A DNA stretch of 64,000 bases from Symsagittifera roscoffensis (Eukaryota > Xenacoelomorpha > Acoela > Convolutidae): positions 16,976,458 through 17,040,457 of the forward strand of contig NC_087065.1 in NCBI RefSeq assembly GCF_963678635.1, given 5' to 3'. Position numbers and translations under genes: made by a program. The notes under the pieces were generated by a model. That model saw only the letters and a list, made by a program, of their open reading frames with translations. It did not search any database and was not told where the DNA came from. Numbering within the stretch: position 1 is the first letter of the stretch; every line of letters begins with the position of its first letter. Below, one piece after another: positions 9,100-20,460 of the stretch.

Positions 9100-10110
9100 A
9101 GATTTAGTTTTTCAATGATAATAGTGAGTTTATGATTGCTGTTATGTTTAGGTGATGGAGCTGGAACAACAAGATGATTTATGATTACTAACTATTTATT
9201 GTCATGCTACTAATTTTTATTTTTATTTTCAATAAATATTTTTCAAATATGTTTTATATAATACTGCAGAAACTAGGAAAACGATCTGAGATATTTTTAT
9301 CAATCGTTATTGTACATTAATAATTTTGCTTAGCGCCTTAAATGATCATGAAGATTTACTCAAAATTTTATGTTTGCAAATGAAATTCTAAATTCATTGC
9401 TAATAAGATTCTAAATATAAAAGTTTGTGTTGGCTTTTGCCGTACAACCATAAAACTAAATGGTAAGTTTAGTCGTATATCGTCTCTTGTCCGAGGTCTT
9501 CTTCCAATACCGGGTAGTTCTAGTATTGTTCGGAATATCGGCTCTGATCTATTGAGTCGTAGAGACATTTCAATTAAATTATTATCGTGTAACATTTTAA
9601 TGTTTTGTCTAAATTCTAATCTATATTTGGTTAATTCTAAGCGATTAAGGTCTTATTCGAGACTTATGGTCGCACCAGATGAGTTATAACCAATTGTGGT
9701 TAACTCATAGAGTAATTTCGGATAGGGTACACCGTCTGCTCGTCACGCTATCTTATTTTCGGCCGGATAGATTCGTGCAACTTCTTAGTCTAATACCGAT
9801 CCTAATCTTACTCTTATATCTACTAGTCTCAGGGTGTTGAACTAGTCTCTGCTAGGCTCAATAGATCTAGAGTATACTGGCTTATTGCAACTGCTGAAGT
9901 TCTCTTGGAGAGGCAACTAAGTTCTAAGTTAAATTCAAATCTCTCTGTTGCTGAAATTACAAGTAATTTCAGCAATTACAAATAAGTGGGTTGTTGGTTA
10001 GATGGATTATGATTGGTTAATATTAAATATTTTCCAGTGGTAAAATATCCAATTTATCCAATTATAAAATGTAGTTTAGATCAGGTTCCAATAGGTGCGT
10101 TTTGAAAAAA
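9100..10110. other. Possible LTR side of the minus-strand element; not proven
   Basis: Non-coding apart from a 75-aa minus-strand ORF (9595-9368) that I do not recognise. The sequence changes character here and contains a short inverted pair (tgctgaaattac and gtaatttcagca near 9950-9975). Without the partner at the other end of the element, LTR limits cannot be set. Confidence 0.25.
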
Positions 10111-11700
10111 AATTATAATAATCAACTTCGCTCCCGATGGTATTTTCATCCCCTACAATCTTTTCTAGGGCTCGAGTTCCAAGTCGGGTCAACTTTATTT
10201 GTGTATACTGGTCGTTTGACTTTTTTTCACGAATAATATTCTCCTCCGTGTTTAAAATTTTCCTTTGAGAGCTATTCTGGAAGATGGCAAACGCTCCCTT
10301 CTCTTATACTCTTTTCAAACTGCGATGAAGCAGTGTTCCAAGGGGTGCACTGATCAGTCTCGTCAATTACCTTCTCTTCATGCCAGAGTGAGTCAAAATC
10401 CGCAATTTCTGGTTGGTGCTGTATATGTATCTCTTGGTTGTTTGATACCATCTACGCCTCTTTCTTTTTTTTCTCGACATTGGTAGTTTCTAAATCTAGA
10501 AAAGCAAGATATCTAATGCTGCAATAGCAAACCTTAAATCACAACGAAATTTTGTGGCAGTAATTTGAATTTTCAGAGGACCACTATTGACTGTTTTTAC
10601 AACATAATCAACGTATCGGATGAAAAACTTCACAAAGAAAGTTAGAAAAGTCAAAGTTTTAGCATAGTATGTAAAATAAAAGTGCGTTATAAATTACAGT
10701 TAAAAATAAAAAGTTTTGCTATGATGGTTAATTGAAGTATGTTTGATTTCAATAAAACAGACGTATTCAGTATTTGTCTGTGCCATATTTGAAAAACTAG
10801 TGCAAAATTTGAAACACGGGTACAGTATTTGAAATACTAGTGAAATATTTAAATTTTCTGCGCTAGTCTTTTAAAATTGCTCTAATTTTCAAATATGAAA
10901 ATGAAACACTATAGTTGAAAATCTGTCCTAGAACAATCAATCAAGTGAAATACTACCCGAAAACCTAGAGTATTTCGTTCAACTTGTTCATATGTGTTCA
11001 TTACCAATAAAGCAACATCCTCTATTGCACCATGAAGTTTGTTCACATCTTTACACTGCGTGTCTCGACTTGATCTAAAAAACTTGAAACGAAATTGGAC
11101 TCTGGAGTGAGTATAAGTTCTCTCAATGTTTTTGACACCAATGTCCCGCTCAATGAAGCTATTGATATAGCCATGTGGAGATTGTATGTGCATGCCAATC
11201 CTCCTGTTGTCTTGCAAAACTACGAAAAATTTGCTTAATTTGGCTGTGAGTAAGATTAAGTTAAATTGCAACTGTTTCTGGCATATTCAAAAAGACGGTC
11301 TAGTAACGGGTGCTTCCCTTGCAGCAACTTAATATTAGTTTTTTGTGGCACAAAGAACTCGAACCTAAATTATTAAAAGAAGAAAAAAAACAGACACTCT
11401 TAAAAGAAGATCAACAACGCCATGCTTGTCAGAAAAAAGTTACTTATAAAATTAAGAGGATTGAATCTGAAGCCTGCTTGATTTGGTACGACTTAAATTG
11501 TGGCATAATATCATATTCCGCATAAGTGAAGATTGCTGAAACAGAATGGTATAGCAGGATATGCTTCAAAAAACAGGAAACTGATCAGTCCGAGACGGGT
11601 GTTGAATTTTTTTCCGGTGCTTGGATGACATAGATAGATCTGGGAGATGTGATCGGGTAGTGCTCTAGGCTGCTAAAAAATTGCATCCAAACTTGCAATT
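10110..11700. other. Intergenic, no supported gene
   Basis: Open frames of 60-120 codons exist on both strands (for example 11271-10909 minus) but none shows a recognisable motif. Near 10790-10850 the phrase gtatttgaaatactagtg repeats with small changes and recurs near 12155, linking this flank to the repeat-rich region that follows. Confidence 0.3.
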
Positions 11701-11731
11701 TACCTTAGAAGAATGAGATGAGAACGGTAAT

Positions 11732-11944
11732 TTGACATTCTCTAATGTCCATTCACAAAAACAGGTCTCATGGGGGTGGTACCAGAAACCCACTGATACC
11801 GGCACTGTTACTATTTTTAGAAGCGGAGCTCCTTTGCAGTGCAAAAAACGCAATTGGAGGGCTGTCCATCGGGTTTGTAGATTTATCTCAGCAATGAAAA
11901 TCTTCGACCGAAGCTTTCAGAAAAAAAAAACAGAAAACAATTGA
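11732..11944 (+). pseudogene. C-terminal RT fragment of Penelope-like element
   Basis: The 70-aa frame contains WGWYQKPTDTGTVTIF, then APLQCKKRNWRAVHRVCR and FDRSFQK. The order Y-x-K-P-T-D-T-G, A-P-L-Q-x-K-K, V-H-R is what I recognise from RTs that precede a GIY-YIG nuclease. The catalytic palm is not present upstream in any clean frame, so only the C-terminal part remains. Confidence 0.55.
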
Positions 11945-12030
11945 TTGAAAATCAATATCAAGAAAAAAAGGGCCAGATAGGATATTAATCGAAACACATT
12001 TTTGAAGAAACATTCTTGAAAGTAATTATA

Positions 12031-12149
12031 CAAGTTTTTTGCAGCTTAGAAAAACTCCGTGATGAGGAATCAAAAAAGAAAAAACGAGAGCTGGTTGAAA
12101 GGTTTATCTATCATATAACAGTACAAAATCGCAACTGTTTTGAAACACA
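12031..12149 (+). pseudogene. Linker segment of the Penelope-like ORF, founder-like copy
   Basis: Open for 39 codons, beginning QVFCSLEKLRDEESKKKKRE and continuing LVERFIYHITVQNRN. This is the same coding segment that is repeated through the array downstream (acgagagctggttgaaag core). It shows the repeat core was protein-coding before amplification. Confidence 0.5.
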
Positions 12150-12189
12150 GGTACAGTATTTGAAATACTAGTGCAATATTTGAAAGATT

Positions 12190-15100
12190 TAAACTACCTG
12201 TGCAGAAGTCATCCATCATTTTACACCTCAATATCGAGGTAATACCTTGAATTCAAGTTTCCAGGGAATGAAGAATTCAAGTTTCCGGGGAATTTCCGGG
12301 GAAACGAGAGCTGTTTGAAAGATTCATTCACCAATTTACAGTACAAAATCGACGCTTCAAGTTTCCGGGGAATGAAGAAATTTCTAAATTAGAAAATTAA
12401 AAACATACTTGCCATCCCCCAAAACTTTACTGCACGTGAACTGAAACCAAAACAGTGTATAAGCTTATACGTAATGAATGTATAATGTGCACGTGAACTG
12501 AAAACTTTTTTGCACGTGAACTGAAATCAAAACTGTGTATAAAAAATCATCCACCAATTTACAGTGCAATATCGAGGCAATCCCTATCATTCAAGTTTCC
12601 GGGGAATAAAGAATTCAAGTTTGCCTAGAATTCAAGAATAATGAGGCAATCCCTATAATTCAAGTTTCCGGGTAAAGAAGAATTCAAGTTTTCGAGGAAT
12701 CCAAGACTTCAAGTTTCTAATTCAAATATCCGGGGAATGAAGAATTTTCTAAATTAGAAAACTAATAATACTTGGAATGAAGAATTCAAGTTTCCGGAGG
12801 ATTTACGGGGAACGAGAGCCGAGAGCTGGTTGAAAGATTCATTCATCATTTTACAGTACAAGATCGAGTCAATCCCTATAATTCAAGTTTCTAAGCAATT
12901 CTTCATTCCCCGGAAACTTGAACCTTTCAACCAGCTCTCGTTTCGAGGCAATCCCTAGAAAATCGAGTTTCGAGGCAATCCCTAGAATTCAAGTTTCCGG
13001 GGAATTCAAGAATACCGAGGCAATCCTTATAAATCAAGTTTCCGGGGATTGAAGAATTCAATTTTCCGGGGAATTAAAGAATTCAAGTTTCCAATTCAAG
13101 TTTCCGGGGAATGAAGAGTTTTCTAAATTAGAACACTAAAAACATACTTGAAATGAAGAATTAAAGTTTCCGGGGAATATCCGTGGAAACGAAAGCTGGT
13201 TGAAAGATTCATCCATCGTTTTACAGTACAATATCGGGGCAATCCCTAAAATTCAACATTCAGGGGAATGCAGAATTCAAGTTTCCGGGGAACTCAGCAA
13301 TAACGATGCAATCCCTATAATTCAAGTTTCCGGGGAATGAAAAATTCAAGTTTCGGGGGAATGAAGAATTCAAGTTTTCGGCGAATTCAAGAATTCAAGT
13401 TTCCAATTCAAATTTCCGGGGAACTAATAGTGTTCTAAACTAGAAAACTAAAAACATACTTGCCATCCCACAAAACTTTTTGCACGTGAACTGAAATCAA
13501 AACTGTGTATAAGCTTATACGTAATGAATGTAACTCCTTGTCTGTGGAGCAAACAGTACTGCCAAACGAGGATTTATTACCATCGCAAAGCGGACTTCCC
13601 AAAAGGACAACCTTTACACGATTGGGTTGGTAGAACTGCTGCGTTGAATTCGGAAATAATAGCCCAAACTGACAAGAACCATAAATTACTAGCACTAAAA
13701 GATTTGTATAAGCGGAATCAAAAAACGGAAACGAGAGCTGGTTGAAAGATTCATCCATCAATTTACAGTACAATATTGAGGCAAAACCTATAATTTAAGT
13801 TTCTAAGGAATTCTTCATTCCCCGAAAACTTGAAACCTTCAACCAGCTCTCGTTTTGAGGCAATCCCTAGAATATCGAGTTTCGAGGCAATCCCTTGAAT
13901 TCAAGTTTCCGGGGAATTCAAGAATACCGAGGCAATCCTTATAATTCAAATTTCCGAAGATTGAAGAATTCAAATTTGCGGGGAATTTAAGAAAATTGAG
14001 GTAATCCCTATAATTCAAATTTCCGGGGAATGAAGAATTTTCTAAATTAGAAAACTAAATATACTTGGAATGAAGAATTCAAATTTCCGGGAAATTTCCG
14101 GGGAAACGAGAGCTGGTTGAGAGACTCATCCATCAATTTACAGTACAATATTGAGGCAATCTCTAAGGTTCAATTTTCCGGGGAATGAAGACCCATAATA
14201 TACTAACTCTAAAAAATTTGTTAAGCGGAATGAAAAAAGGGAAACGAGAGCTGGTTGAAACGTTCAATTTTCCGCAGGATGAAGAATTTTCTAAAATAGA
14301 AAACTAAAAAAATACCTGGAATGAAAAATTCAAGATTCTGGGGAAAATACGGGAAAACGAGAGCTGGTTGAAAAATTCATCCATCATTTTACAGTACAAT
14401 ATCGAGGCAAAACTTATAATTCAAGTTTCCGGGGAACAAAGAATTCAAATTTGCGGGAAATTCAAGAATATTGAGGCAATCCCTATAATTCAAGTCTCCT
14501 GGGAATCAAGAGTTTTCTAACTTAGAAAACTAAATTTACTTGGAAGGAAGAATTCAAGTGTCTCGGGAATTTCTGGGGAAACGAGTGCTGGTTGAAAAAA
14601 TTATCCATCATTTTACAGTACAATTTCGAGGCAATCCCTATCATTCAAGTTTCCGGGGAACAAAGAATTCAAGTTTGTGGAGAATTCAAGAATATTGACG
14701 CAATCCCTAGAATTCAAGTTTCCGGGTAATGAAGAATTCAAGTTTCCGGGGAATCCAAGACTTCAAGTTTCCAATTTAAAGATCCGGGGAATGAAGAATT
14801 TTCTAAATTAGAAAACTAAATATACTTGGAATGAAGAATTCAAGTTTCCGGAGGATTTTCGGGGAACCAGAGCTGGTTGAAAGACTCATCCATCAATTTA
14901 CAGTAAATTATCGAGGCAGTCCCTATAATTCAAGTTTCTAGGGAATTCTTCATTCCCCGAAAACTTGAAGCTTTCAACCAGCTCTGGTTTCGAGGTAATC
15001 CCTAGAATATCAATTTTTGAGGCAATCCCTAGAATTCAAGTTTCCGAGGAATTCAAGAATATCGAGGCAGTCCGTATAATTCAAGTTTCCGGGGAATTCA

Positions 15101-15600
15101 AGAGTTCAAGTTTCCAATTCAAGTTTCCGTGGAATGAAGACCTATAATTTACTAAAACTAAAAGATTTGTATCCGCGGAATCAAAAAAGGGTAGGTGAGC
15201 TGGTTGAAAGATTCAAGTTTCCGCGTAATGAAACCCCATAGTTTCCTAAAACTAAAAGATTGGTGTAAGCGGAATCAAAAAAGGGAAACGAAAGCTGGTT
15301 GAAAGATTCATCCATCATTTTATAGTACAATATCGAGGCAATTCCTATAATTCAATTTTTGGGGGAAGGAAAACTCATAATTTATTAAATTTAATAGATT
15401 TGTATAAGCGGAATCAAAAAAGGGAAACGAGAGCTGGTTGAAAGATTCATCCATAAATTTACAGTACAAAATCAAAGCAATCCCTATAATTCAATTTTCC
15501 GGGGAATGAAGAAATCAAATTTCCAGGGAATTCAAGAATTCAAGTTTCCAACTCAAGTTTTCGGGGAATCAAGAATTTATAAGGTAGAAAACTAAAATAT
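12190..15600 (+). repeat. Satellite-like array built from a Penelope-like element segment
   Basis: Two levels of repetition. The larger unit carries acgagagctggttgaaag plus catccatcaatttacagtac, seen on the plus strand at about 12301, 12812, 13189, 13731, 14104, 14250, 14355, 14579, 14868, 15297 and 15428, with spacing of roughly 100-550 bp. The smaller unit is a 21-bp gaattcaagtttccggggaa motif (reading NSSFRG in frame), present dozens of times. Cores occur inverted near 12918, 13831 and 14971, each beside an inverted small unit. In frame the larger unit reads RELVERFIHQFTVQYRGNP, i.e. the element's own linker. Copies differ by substitutions and small indels, so the array is not very recent. 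Confidence 0.8.
13461..13735 (+). pseudogene. GIY-YIG nuclease fragment within the array (copy 1)
   Basis: Begins at ttgccatcccacaaaac (reading LPSHKT), then VYKLIRNECNSLSVEQT in one frame and RIYYHRKADFPKGQPLHDW with HKLLALKDLYKR in another. The GIY motif is mutated (the second half reads SVEQT where copy 2 reads YVGKT) and a frame break follows it. A further truncated start of the same domain is at 12409-12490. Confidence 0.6.
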
Positions 15601-15916
15601 TTGCCATCCATCAAAACGTTTTTTTTTGCACGTGAACTGAAACCAAAACTGTGTATAAACTTATACGTAATGAATGTAACTCCTTGTATGTGGGAAAAAC
15701 AGTAGAGGATTCATGACCATCATAAAGGAGACTTCCCAAAAGGACAACATTTTCACGATTTGGTTGGTAGAACTGCTGAGTTGATTTCGGAGATAAAAGC
15801 CCAAACTGATAAGACCTATAATTTACTAACACTAAAAGATTTGCACATTTAGAGGAAAAGCTAAAATTCGACACGTCCGAAAAAATTAGGAGCAGGAACC
15901 AACACTAAAGTTCTAG
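15600..15916 (+). pseudogene. GIY-YIG nuclease fragment and C-terminus (copy 2)
   Basis: VYKLIRNECNSLYVGKTVED gives a clean GIY-YIG N-terminal motif (VYKL.., LYVGKT). A frame change follows, then KGDFPKGQHFHDLVGRTAE and TYNLLTLKDLHI. The last frame ends EQEPTLKF with TAG at 15914-15916, resembling the usual TLTLKF-type end of these proteins. The enzyme would nick target DNA for insertion. Stops and shifts make it inactive. Confidence 0.6.
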
Positions 15917-16039
15917 TCCTTGATTAATCAGGGCTAAAACAATTTTTCCGTTATTTGGGATGAGATGCCAGGTTTAAAAAGCAAATACCCTCTTCTGAAA
16001 ATTTTTACGGAAAAAAACGAAAAGAAAAACTGCTCAGGA

Positions 16040-16720
16040 ATGTAACATTTGCCCGAAAGCACATATCGACGGAAAATAAAGCTAGGTTTGAAAACGGCTG
16101 GCTAGCGTCTAAACACAGCTCTACATGCTTTTCACCATCTCTGCCATAGCCAGTTCTTTTGATGGTCTTTCTAACATCGGGTCGACAAAAACGTTACTGT
16201 TTCCGGCTTCGATCAGAACGCTCTAATTAACTTAATTATATGCAAAAATAGTGAGCTCATGGCTGGGTCTCAGTATCCCCAGACCAGCAGGTGACTCCTA
16301 AAAACAGGTCTATTACTTATTTATTATAATACTATTGTTTTTGTTCAGTAGATAAGAATCATAATCTCCATCGAAGATGGATCAACCCTTTCCCTTAACT
16401 CCTAGCTTCTCATGATCTAAAAATGAATTTAGATGTTAATTGAATTCAACTCAGGACATCTCCAGTAAGCTAAAAGTTTATAAAATACAGTTTGAGTTCT
16501 GGAATCCGGGGAAATAACGTCCTAATTTCTTTCAGGAAGGCTGGACACGCCGTCCCATAACCCTTCCTTGTTCTCGGGATTCGCGTTGTAGCGATTGTAG
16601 CGGCACAATTGTTACAACTCGGATAGGTCTTCGTAAAGTTTTCTTCAATCTCGATCACAATTTTCTTCACGAATTCTGTTGTTGTTCTGTCTGAGACTAA
16701 CTGTTGTTGTGTTTTCGCCG
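16040..16720 (-). repeat. Dispersed repeat, copy A, with coding-like antisense segment
   Basis: Homologous by eye to two blocks further right (17740-17930 and 20728-21620). Shared phrases include acatcgggtcga, ctcatggctgggt, ccagacca, tttttgttcagtagata, ccatcgaag.tggat and ctcctagcttctcat. On the minus strand (16670-16470) a 66-aa frame contains SCNNCAATIATTRIPRTRKG; copy B has CKECAATIVEERIPRTRKA at the equivalent place, so the repeat was probably protein-coding on this strand. Family not recognised. Confidence 0.6.
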
Positions 16721-17740
16721 TTTCAGTTGGTGCTAAATTTTGACGTTGTCACGTGTCTTTTTTTTCGAAAACTAACATGACCGTCTAAATTAACCCTTCC
16801 GCGTTCGTCAAAATGAACGATTAAGACCACTTATTCGTTAAAATCGTCGTTAACGTTAATCTTCCCACTCCGATGTCACAATAAAATATCGAATTGCGAC
16901 TTTGCATTTTCGTACATTATGGTCGAAAGTCACAGAAATAAAAGAAAGTTTTTGTCAATGAACATGTAATTTGTGTGCTTTTGATGGGTCGGAACATTTT
17001 AATTGTATCAATTAGACATGTTTGTTATTTTTTCTGAATCTTGGATCATTTGTGTATAAGGTGAGAAAAGTTTATCCAGATGATGCTAGTTATAGCCGAA
17101 ACATTTGAATTTTCCTTCAAAACTCCTCTGTTGCTAATGATTGTCTTCTACAAAAACATCGGTTTTGTAAATCAAAAGTGGAACTTTCACGAAAAAAAAT
17201 TTAAAGCACGTTTTCAGAAATGCGAAGACGTATATCGAATTGAAGAAATTCATACAGAGAAGTTCATAAACTGACTATACGTATAAGTCTTACAAAAACT
17301 GAACTTCACCTTAAATTTTTTTTCAATTTGTCGGATTCTGAAGAGGCTATTCGGAAAGAATTGAAGAAAGAACGAACACGATACAAAAAGAAATAAGCAA
17401 GCGTTTTGCCACCTTATTTTTGCTTCTTTTAAAGCCTATTAAAACCTATTTTAAAACCTGTTAAAGATTAGAGAAGGATAAAAAGTAAATCAGACCCACT
17501 TATTTTTTACTTTATAAACCACATGATTATAATTTATACCAGAAGTGGATTTCAATAATGGTCGACACATTTATTGGCGTCGCGAACTCTATCAACGCGT
17601 TGATTATATTTCGGTTTTCCTTGAAAAATTTTAAGTGTACCTATCTCAATTTTAAATAATCAACATAAATGGCGCGTCAATTTGTTACTGCTGGTATGAA
17701 ATTTCTTTATCATCTTTAGTCATAGTGGTACTTTATCCCT
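16720..17740. other. No supported gene
   Basis: AT-rich. A 64-aa plus-strand ORF (17080-17274) shows no motif I recognise. Some sequence may belong to the flanking repeat copies. Confidence 0.3.
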
Positions 17741-17930
17741 TACGACCTTTTTGATGTTTTGTTTGCCCGGAAGTACATACCGACAGAAAGTAGAGATTGA
17801 TTCTAAAACGACTGACTACCATCTAAATGGAGCCTCACATACTTTCAACCGTCCCTTTCATGGCAAGTTCAATGTGGTTCTCATTACATCGGGTCGAAAT
17901 AAGAAGCCAAACTTATTAAATAGTTTCTTA
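17740..17930. repeat. Dispersed repeat, copy B, left part
   Basis: Matches 16045-16200 at roughly 60-65 percent by eye (tgcccg.aag.acata.cgac.gaaa at one end, acatcgggtcga at the other). Its continuation is found 2.8 kb further right at 20728, on the far side of a LINE, so this copy was split by insertion. Confidence 0.5.
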
Positions 17931-18002
17931 TGACAATGGCTGGAGGTTGATGATTGATCGAGTGACGACTGGCGACCAGATATCGAGAAACGGAAATAAA
18001 AC

Positions 18003-18077
18003 TGACGCTGCTGGGGCTCGAACCACGGACCTCTGGAACAAAAGGCGAGTGTAGTATCCACTACACTACCGCGACAG
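18003..18077 (-). repeat. tRNA-derived sequence (pol III A and B boxes)
   Basis: On the minus strand there is an A-box-like TAGTGTAGTGGATA (18069-18056) and a perfect B box GGTTCGAGCCC (18024-18014), spaced as in a tRNA. The acceptor and T stems do not pair properly, so it is a tRNA pseudogene or SINE head, not a working tRNA. It is antisense to the LINE and directly upstream of its ORF1-like segment. Confidence 0.55.
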
Positions 18078-18530
18078 CTCACTCGCTCCACGAAATAATT
18101 CGCTTCCGCGGCGTGCCTGAATCGAAAAGTGGCAAACCTGAAGAGCGATATAAGCACGATGTGGAAGAAGTTGAGAAAGTATTAGTCCACATGGCTGTTG
18201 AAAATTCAATTACTGACATTAGACATCTTGGGAAGTATGAAAAGAACAAGACAAAAACTATACTGATAAAGGTGGCCAATGCTGTGCATAAAAGACTAGT
18301 CTTGTTATCTGCTTTCAAACTTAAAGAATACGCGGAAAAAGTCTTCGTCAGTCCAGAACTATCAAATGAAGACTTCCTTCGAGAAAAACAGCTTCTAAAA
18401 AAGAAAGGAATTAATTAAAAACGATGGAGTTGAAGAAAACAAACATCTTCGAATGAGAAAGCTGATACTTGGGAATTTTGATGCCAATTTTTGGGTAGAA
18501 ATGGATGTTCAAAACAACTGATTAGCCGAG
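18078..18530 (+). pseudogene. LINE ORF1-like RNA-binding protein fragment
   Basis: Frame begins EIIRFRGVPESKSGKPEERY and continues with KTKTILIKVANAVHKRLVLL and KLKEYAEKVFVSPELSNEDF. The pattern I-x-G-V-P-E, then T-x-T-I-L-I-K, then hydrophobic strand with basic residues, then S-x-x-L-x-x-E, resembles the RRM/C-terminal part of ORF1 proteins of L1/CR1-type elements. A one-base shift near 18405 moves the frame to one continuing NKHLRMRKLILGN until a TGA near 18520. Confidence 0.6.
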
Positions 18531-18599
18531 ACCCGACCGTGCAACATCGAAATCTTAGTTTATAATGTTCGAAGTATTCTTGAAATGAACCGGAGACAG

Positions 18600-19290
18600 A
18601 CTTTTGCAACTCAATGACTGCACATGATTCCTCACAAATAATTTGTCTTACTGAAACTTGGTTAACTCATCATGTCAGAGATAACACAATCTTTTTTCCA
18701 GCATACGAGCTACACCGCAGTGAGCGGAAGCCAAATGCCAAGGCAATTCTCGACATGGAGGAGTTATCCTGGGCATACGATCCGAATTGGATACGAATTA
18801 ATAGAACTGAAGCTCAATGGGGCTTTTGCAGCAGTCATACAATTGGACTCAAGACTGAAACTTAATATATATGTTGCCTACAATCCTCCTGCAGAAAGTC
18901 CATATCGCTGGAGCACCATGGAAGTGAAATACCTAATAGATGCGCTGACTACTAAGAAACTGGAACTACTGCAGACTTGATTATAGTTGGCGATATCAAT
19001 CTGTCTGATGCAAACTAGGACACCAGTCATTCGAATGATGACTATGAGCAAGGCCTTCTAGGCTTGTTTGTTGATATCAATCTTGAGCAATTGCTCTGAA
19101 AGTCTGGATCATCAAATTCTCTAGATTTTGTGCTACCGTTCAACCGCAACAGTATCGTTAGTACTGAAACAAACCTAAAGCTTCACAAAGATTATTCGTT
19201 GGATGGCAGCTCCTGCCCTGATCATCTTCCATATTTTATTCAGCTGGACTCTACCATTGCTAAAGTTAACCCACCTATATGCGTTCAAAA
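18600..19290 (+). pseudogene. APE-type endonuclease domain of LINE ORF2, broken
   Basis: Motifs in order across different frames: SQIICLTETWL (catalytic Glu motif), FFPAYELHRSER, LNIYVAYNPPAESPYRW, LIIVGDINLSDAN (GD-N motif), NSLDFVLP, and CPDHLPYFIQL (the S/D-H motif). These are the usual APE signatures. At least three shifts or stops interrupt the domain. Confidence 0.75.
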
Positions 19291-19329
19291 GCCATGTCCC
19301 ATACTGCACACAGTGTTCAATGGCCTACA

Positions 19330-20168
19330 AAGGGCGTCAACAGACTTGAGTAAAGCCAATCTATTCAACAACTACTTTGCCAGTATGTTCTCGGAAGGTG
19401 ACTCAGCTCACTATCCTGGTAACATCTCAAACCCGGATCTCACTGGGCGGATGGATATTACGGAAAAGAACATGAGTGCTATTTTAGAGAAATTAAACCC
19501 AGCGAAAAGCCATGGACCGGACGCGATTCCCCATCGACTGTTAAAAAACCTAGCGACAGTCCTCTCACCGTCTCTCAGTCGAATTCTCTCGACATGTGTA
19601 AACAAAGGGAAGTTTCCTGAGCCCTGGAAAACAGCACTATTCTCCCCGGTGCACAAAGGTGGTAACCGAAGTAATATAAAAAAACTACCGTCCTATTGCT
19701 CTGCTGAACTGTGTCTCGAAAGTGTTCGAAAAAAATCTCTTCGATGCTCTTTATAAGCAGGTGGAACAAATATTGAGTCAAATGCAATATAGTTTCAGAC
19801 GGAAGAGATCTACTGTTGTGCAAATGTTAGAGATTGTGCATAAGCTTTATAGAAACTCTGAAGACGAAACTATCACAGAACTTAATGTTTTGTACGTGGA
19901 CTTTGAAGAAGCTTTTGATAAAGTCAGCCACAAATTGTTATTGCAGAAGCTACGTAGTATTGGTGAATGTGGGAAACTCTACGACATCCTACATAGTTAT
20001 CTCTCTGGACGACGCCAATGTGTAAAAGTTAATGGCTCCATTTCTGATCCCGTCTCAGTGAGAAGCGGTGTACCCCAAGGATCTCTCCTTGGTCCATCAC
20101 TATTTCTTTTATATGTCAACGACCTGTCTGATCTGTTCAGTGGGTACCCGTTCATGTTCGGCCATTAA
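19330..20168 (+). pseudogene. Reverse transcriptase of LINE ORF2, catalytic box deleted
   Basis: Visible motifs: LNPAKSHGPDAIPHRLLKN, a one-base shift near 19690, then LFDALYKQVEQILSQMQY, LYVDFEEAFDKVSHKLLLQK (first catalytic Asp), SYLSGRRQCVKVNG and RSGVPQGSLLGPSLFLLYVN. After SGYPFMF the frame reads GH and a stop (20168) exactly where the F/YADD box should be. A deletion joins this point to the C-terminal domain. Confidence 0.85.
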
Positions 20169-20184
20169 GACTTACGGCAGCCAA

Positions 20185-20460
20185 GTTTGATACGCAAACA
20201 AGGGTGTGCAGGGTCGTGGAACATGTGCAGCAGACCGCCACCCGGTGGATTGTGGGTTCAGAGTTCAACTACAAAAAACGACTTCCAAAACTTAAGTTAG
20301 TTCCAGCTTCTCTGTATCTTGAAATGCATGATTTGTTGTTTTTATCTTCCAATATCTCTAGTCGTTATGAAGTTCACTGGCATGAATATGTTTCGTTCGC
20401 AAATGATGTATCTACGCAAAAATCAGCAAGAACTTTTGGTATCGGGCACCCAAGTTAGCT
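20185..20460 (+). pseudogene. C-terminal domain of LINE ORF2
   Basis: Frame with EHVQQTATRWIVG, then YKKRLPKLKLVPASLYLEMHD and LLFLSSN, the usual region after the RT thumb in CR1/Jockey-type ORF2 (QxxATRxIxG, YxxRLxxLxLxxL). Stop at 20458. Continuation in another frame (GLKQRLTNFHRNYFIT-like) reaches about 20560. Confidence 0.7.

Larger units (their letters stand above)
11700..15916 (+). mobile_element. Penelope-like element remains (RT end, linker, GIY-YIG nuclease) expanded into an array
   Basis: Plus-strand fragments of one kind of element occur in order: a WYQKPTDTG motif of RT-associated type, a linker (RELVERFI..), a linker end IRKLKTYLPS, a GIY-YIG start VYKLIRNECNSLYVGKT, a nuclease tail (DFPKGQ, LLTLKDL), and a C-terminal EQEPTLKF followed by TAG at 15914-15916. 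This order matches RT plus GIY-YIG proteins of the Penelope-like group as I know them. All frames are broken. Between 12.2 and 15.6 kb the linker segment is present many times (see the array entry). The element is dead; how the segment multiplied is unknown. Confidence 0.65.

Noticed and set aside
13435-13773. 112-aa minus-strand ORF (and a similar one at 15611-15874)
   Set aside because: Antisense to the GIY-YIG nuclease fragments; the similarity between them comes from the duplicated nuclease DNA.
12190-15600. CRISPR-like array of short repeats
   Set aside because: Spacing is irregular, spacers are themselves related, the genome is animal, and the repeats translate as part of a retroelement ORF.
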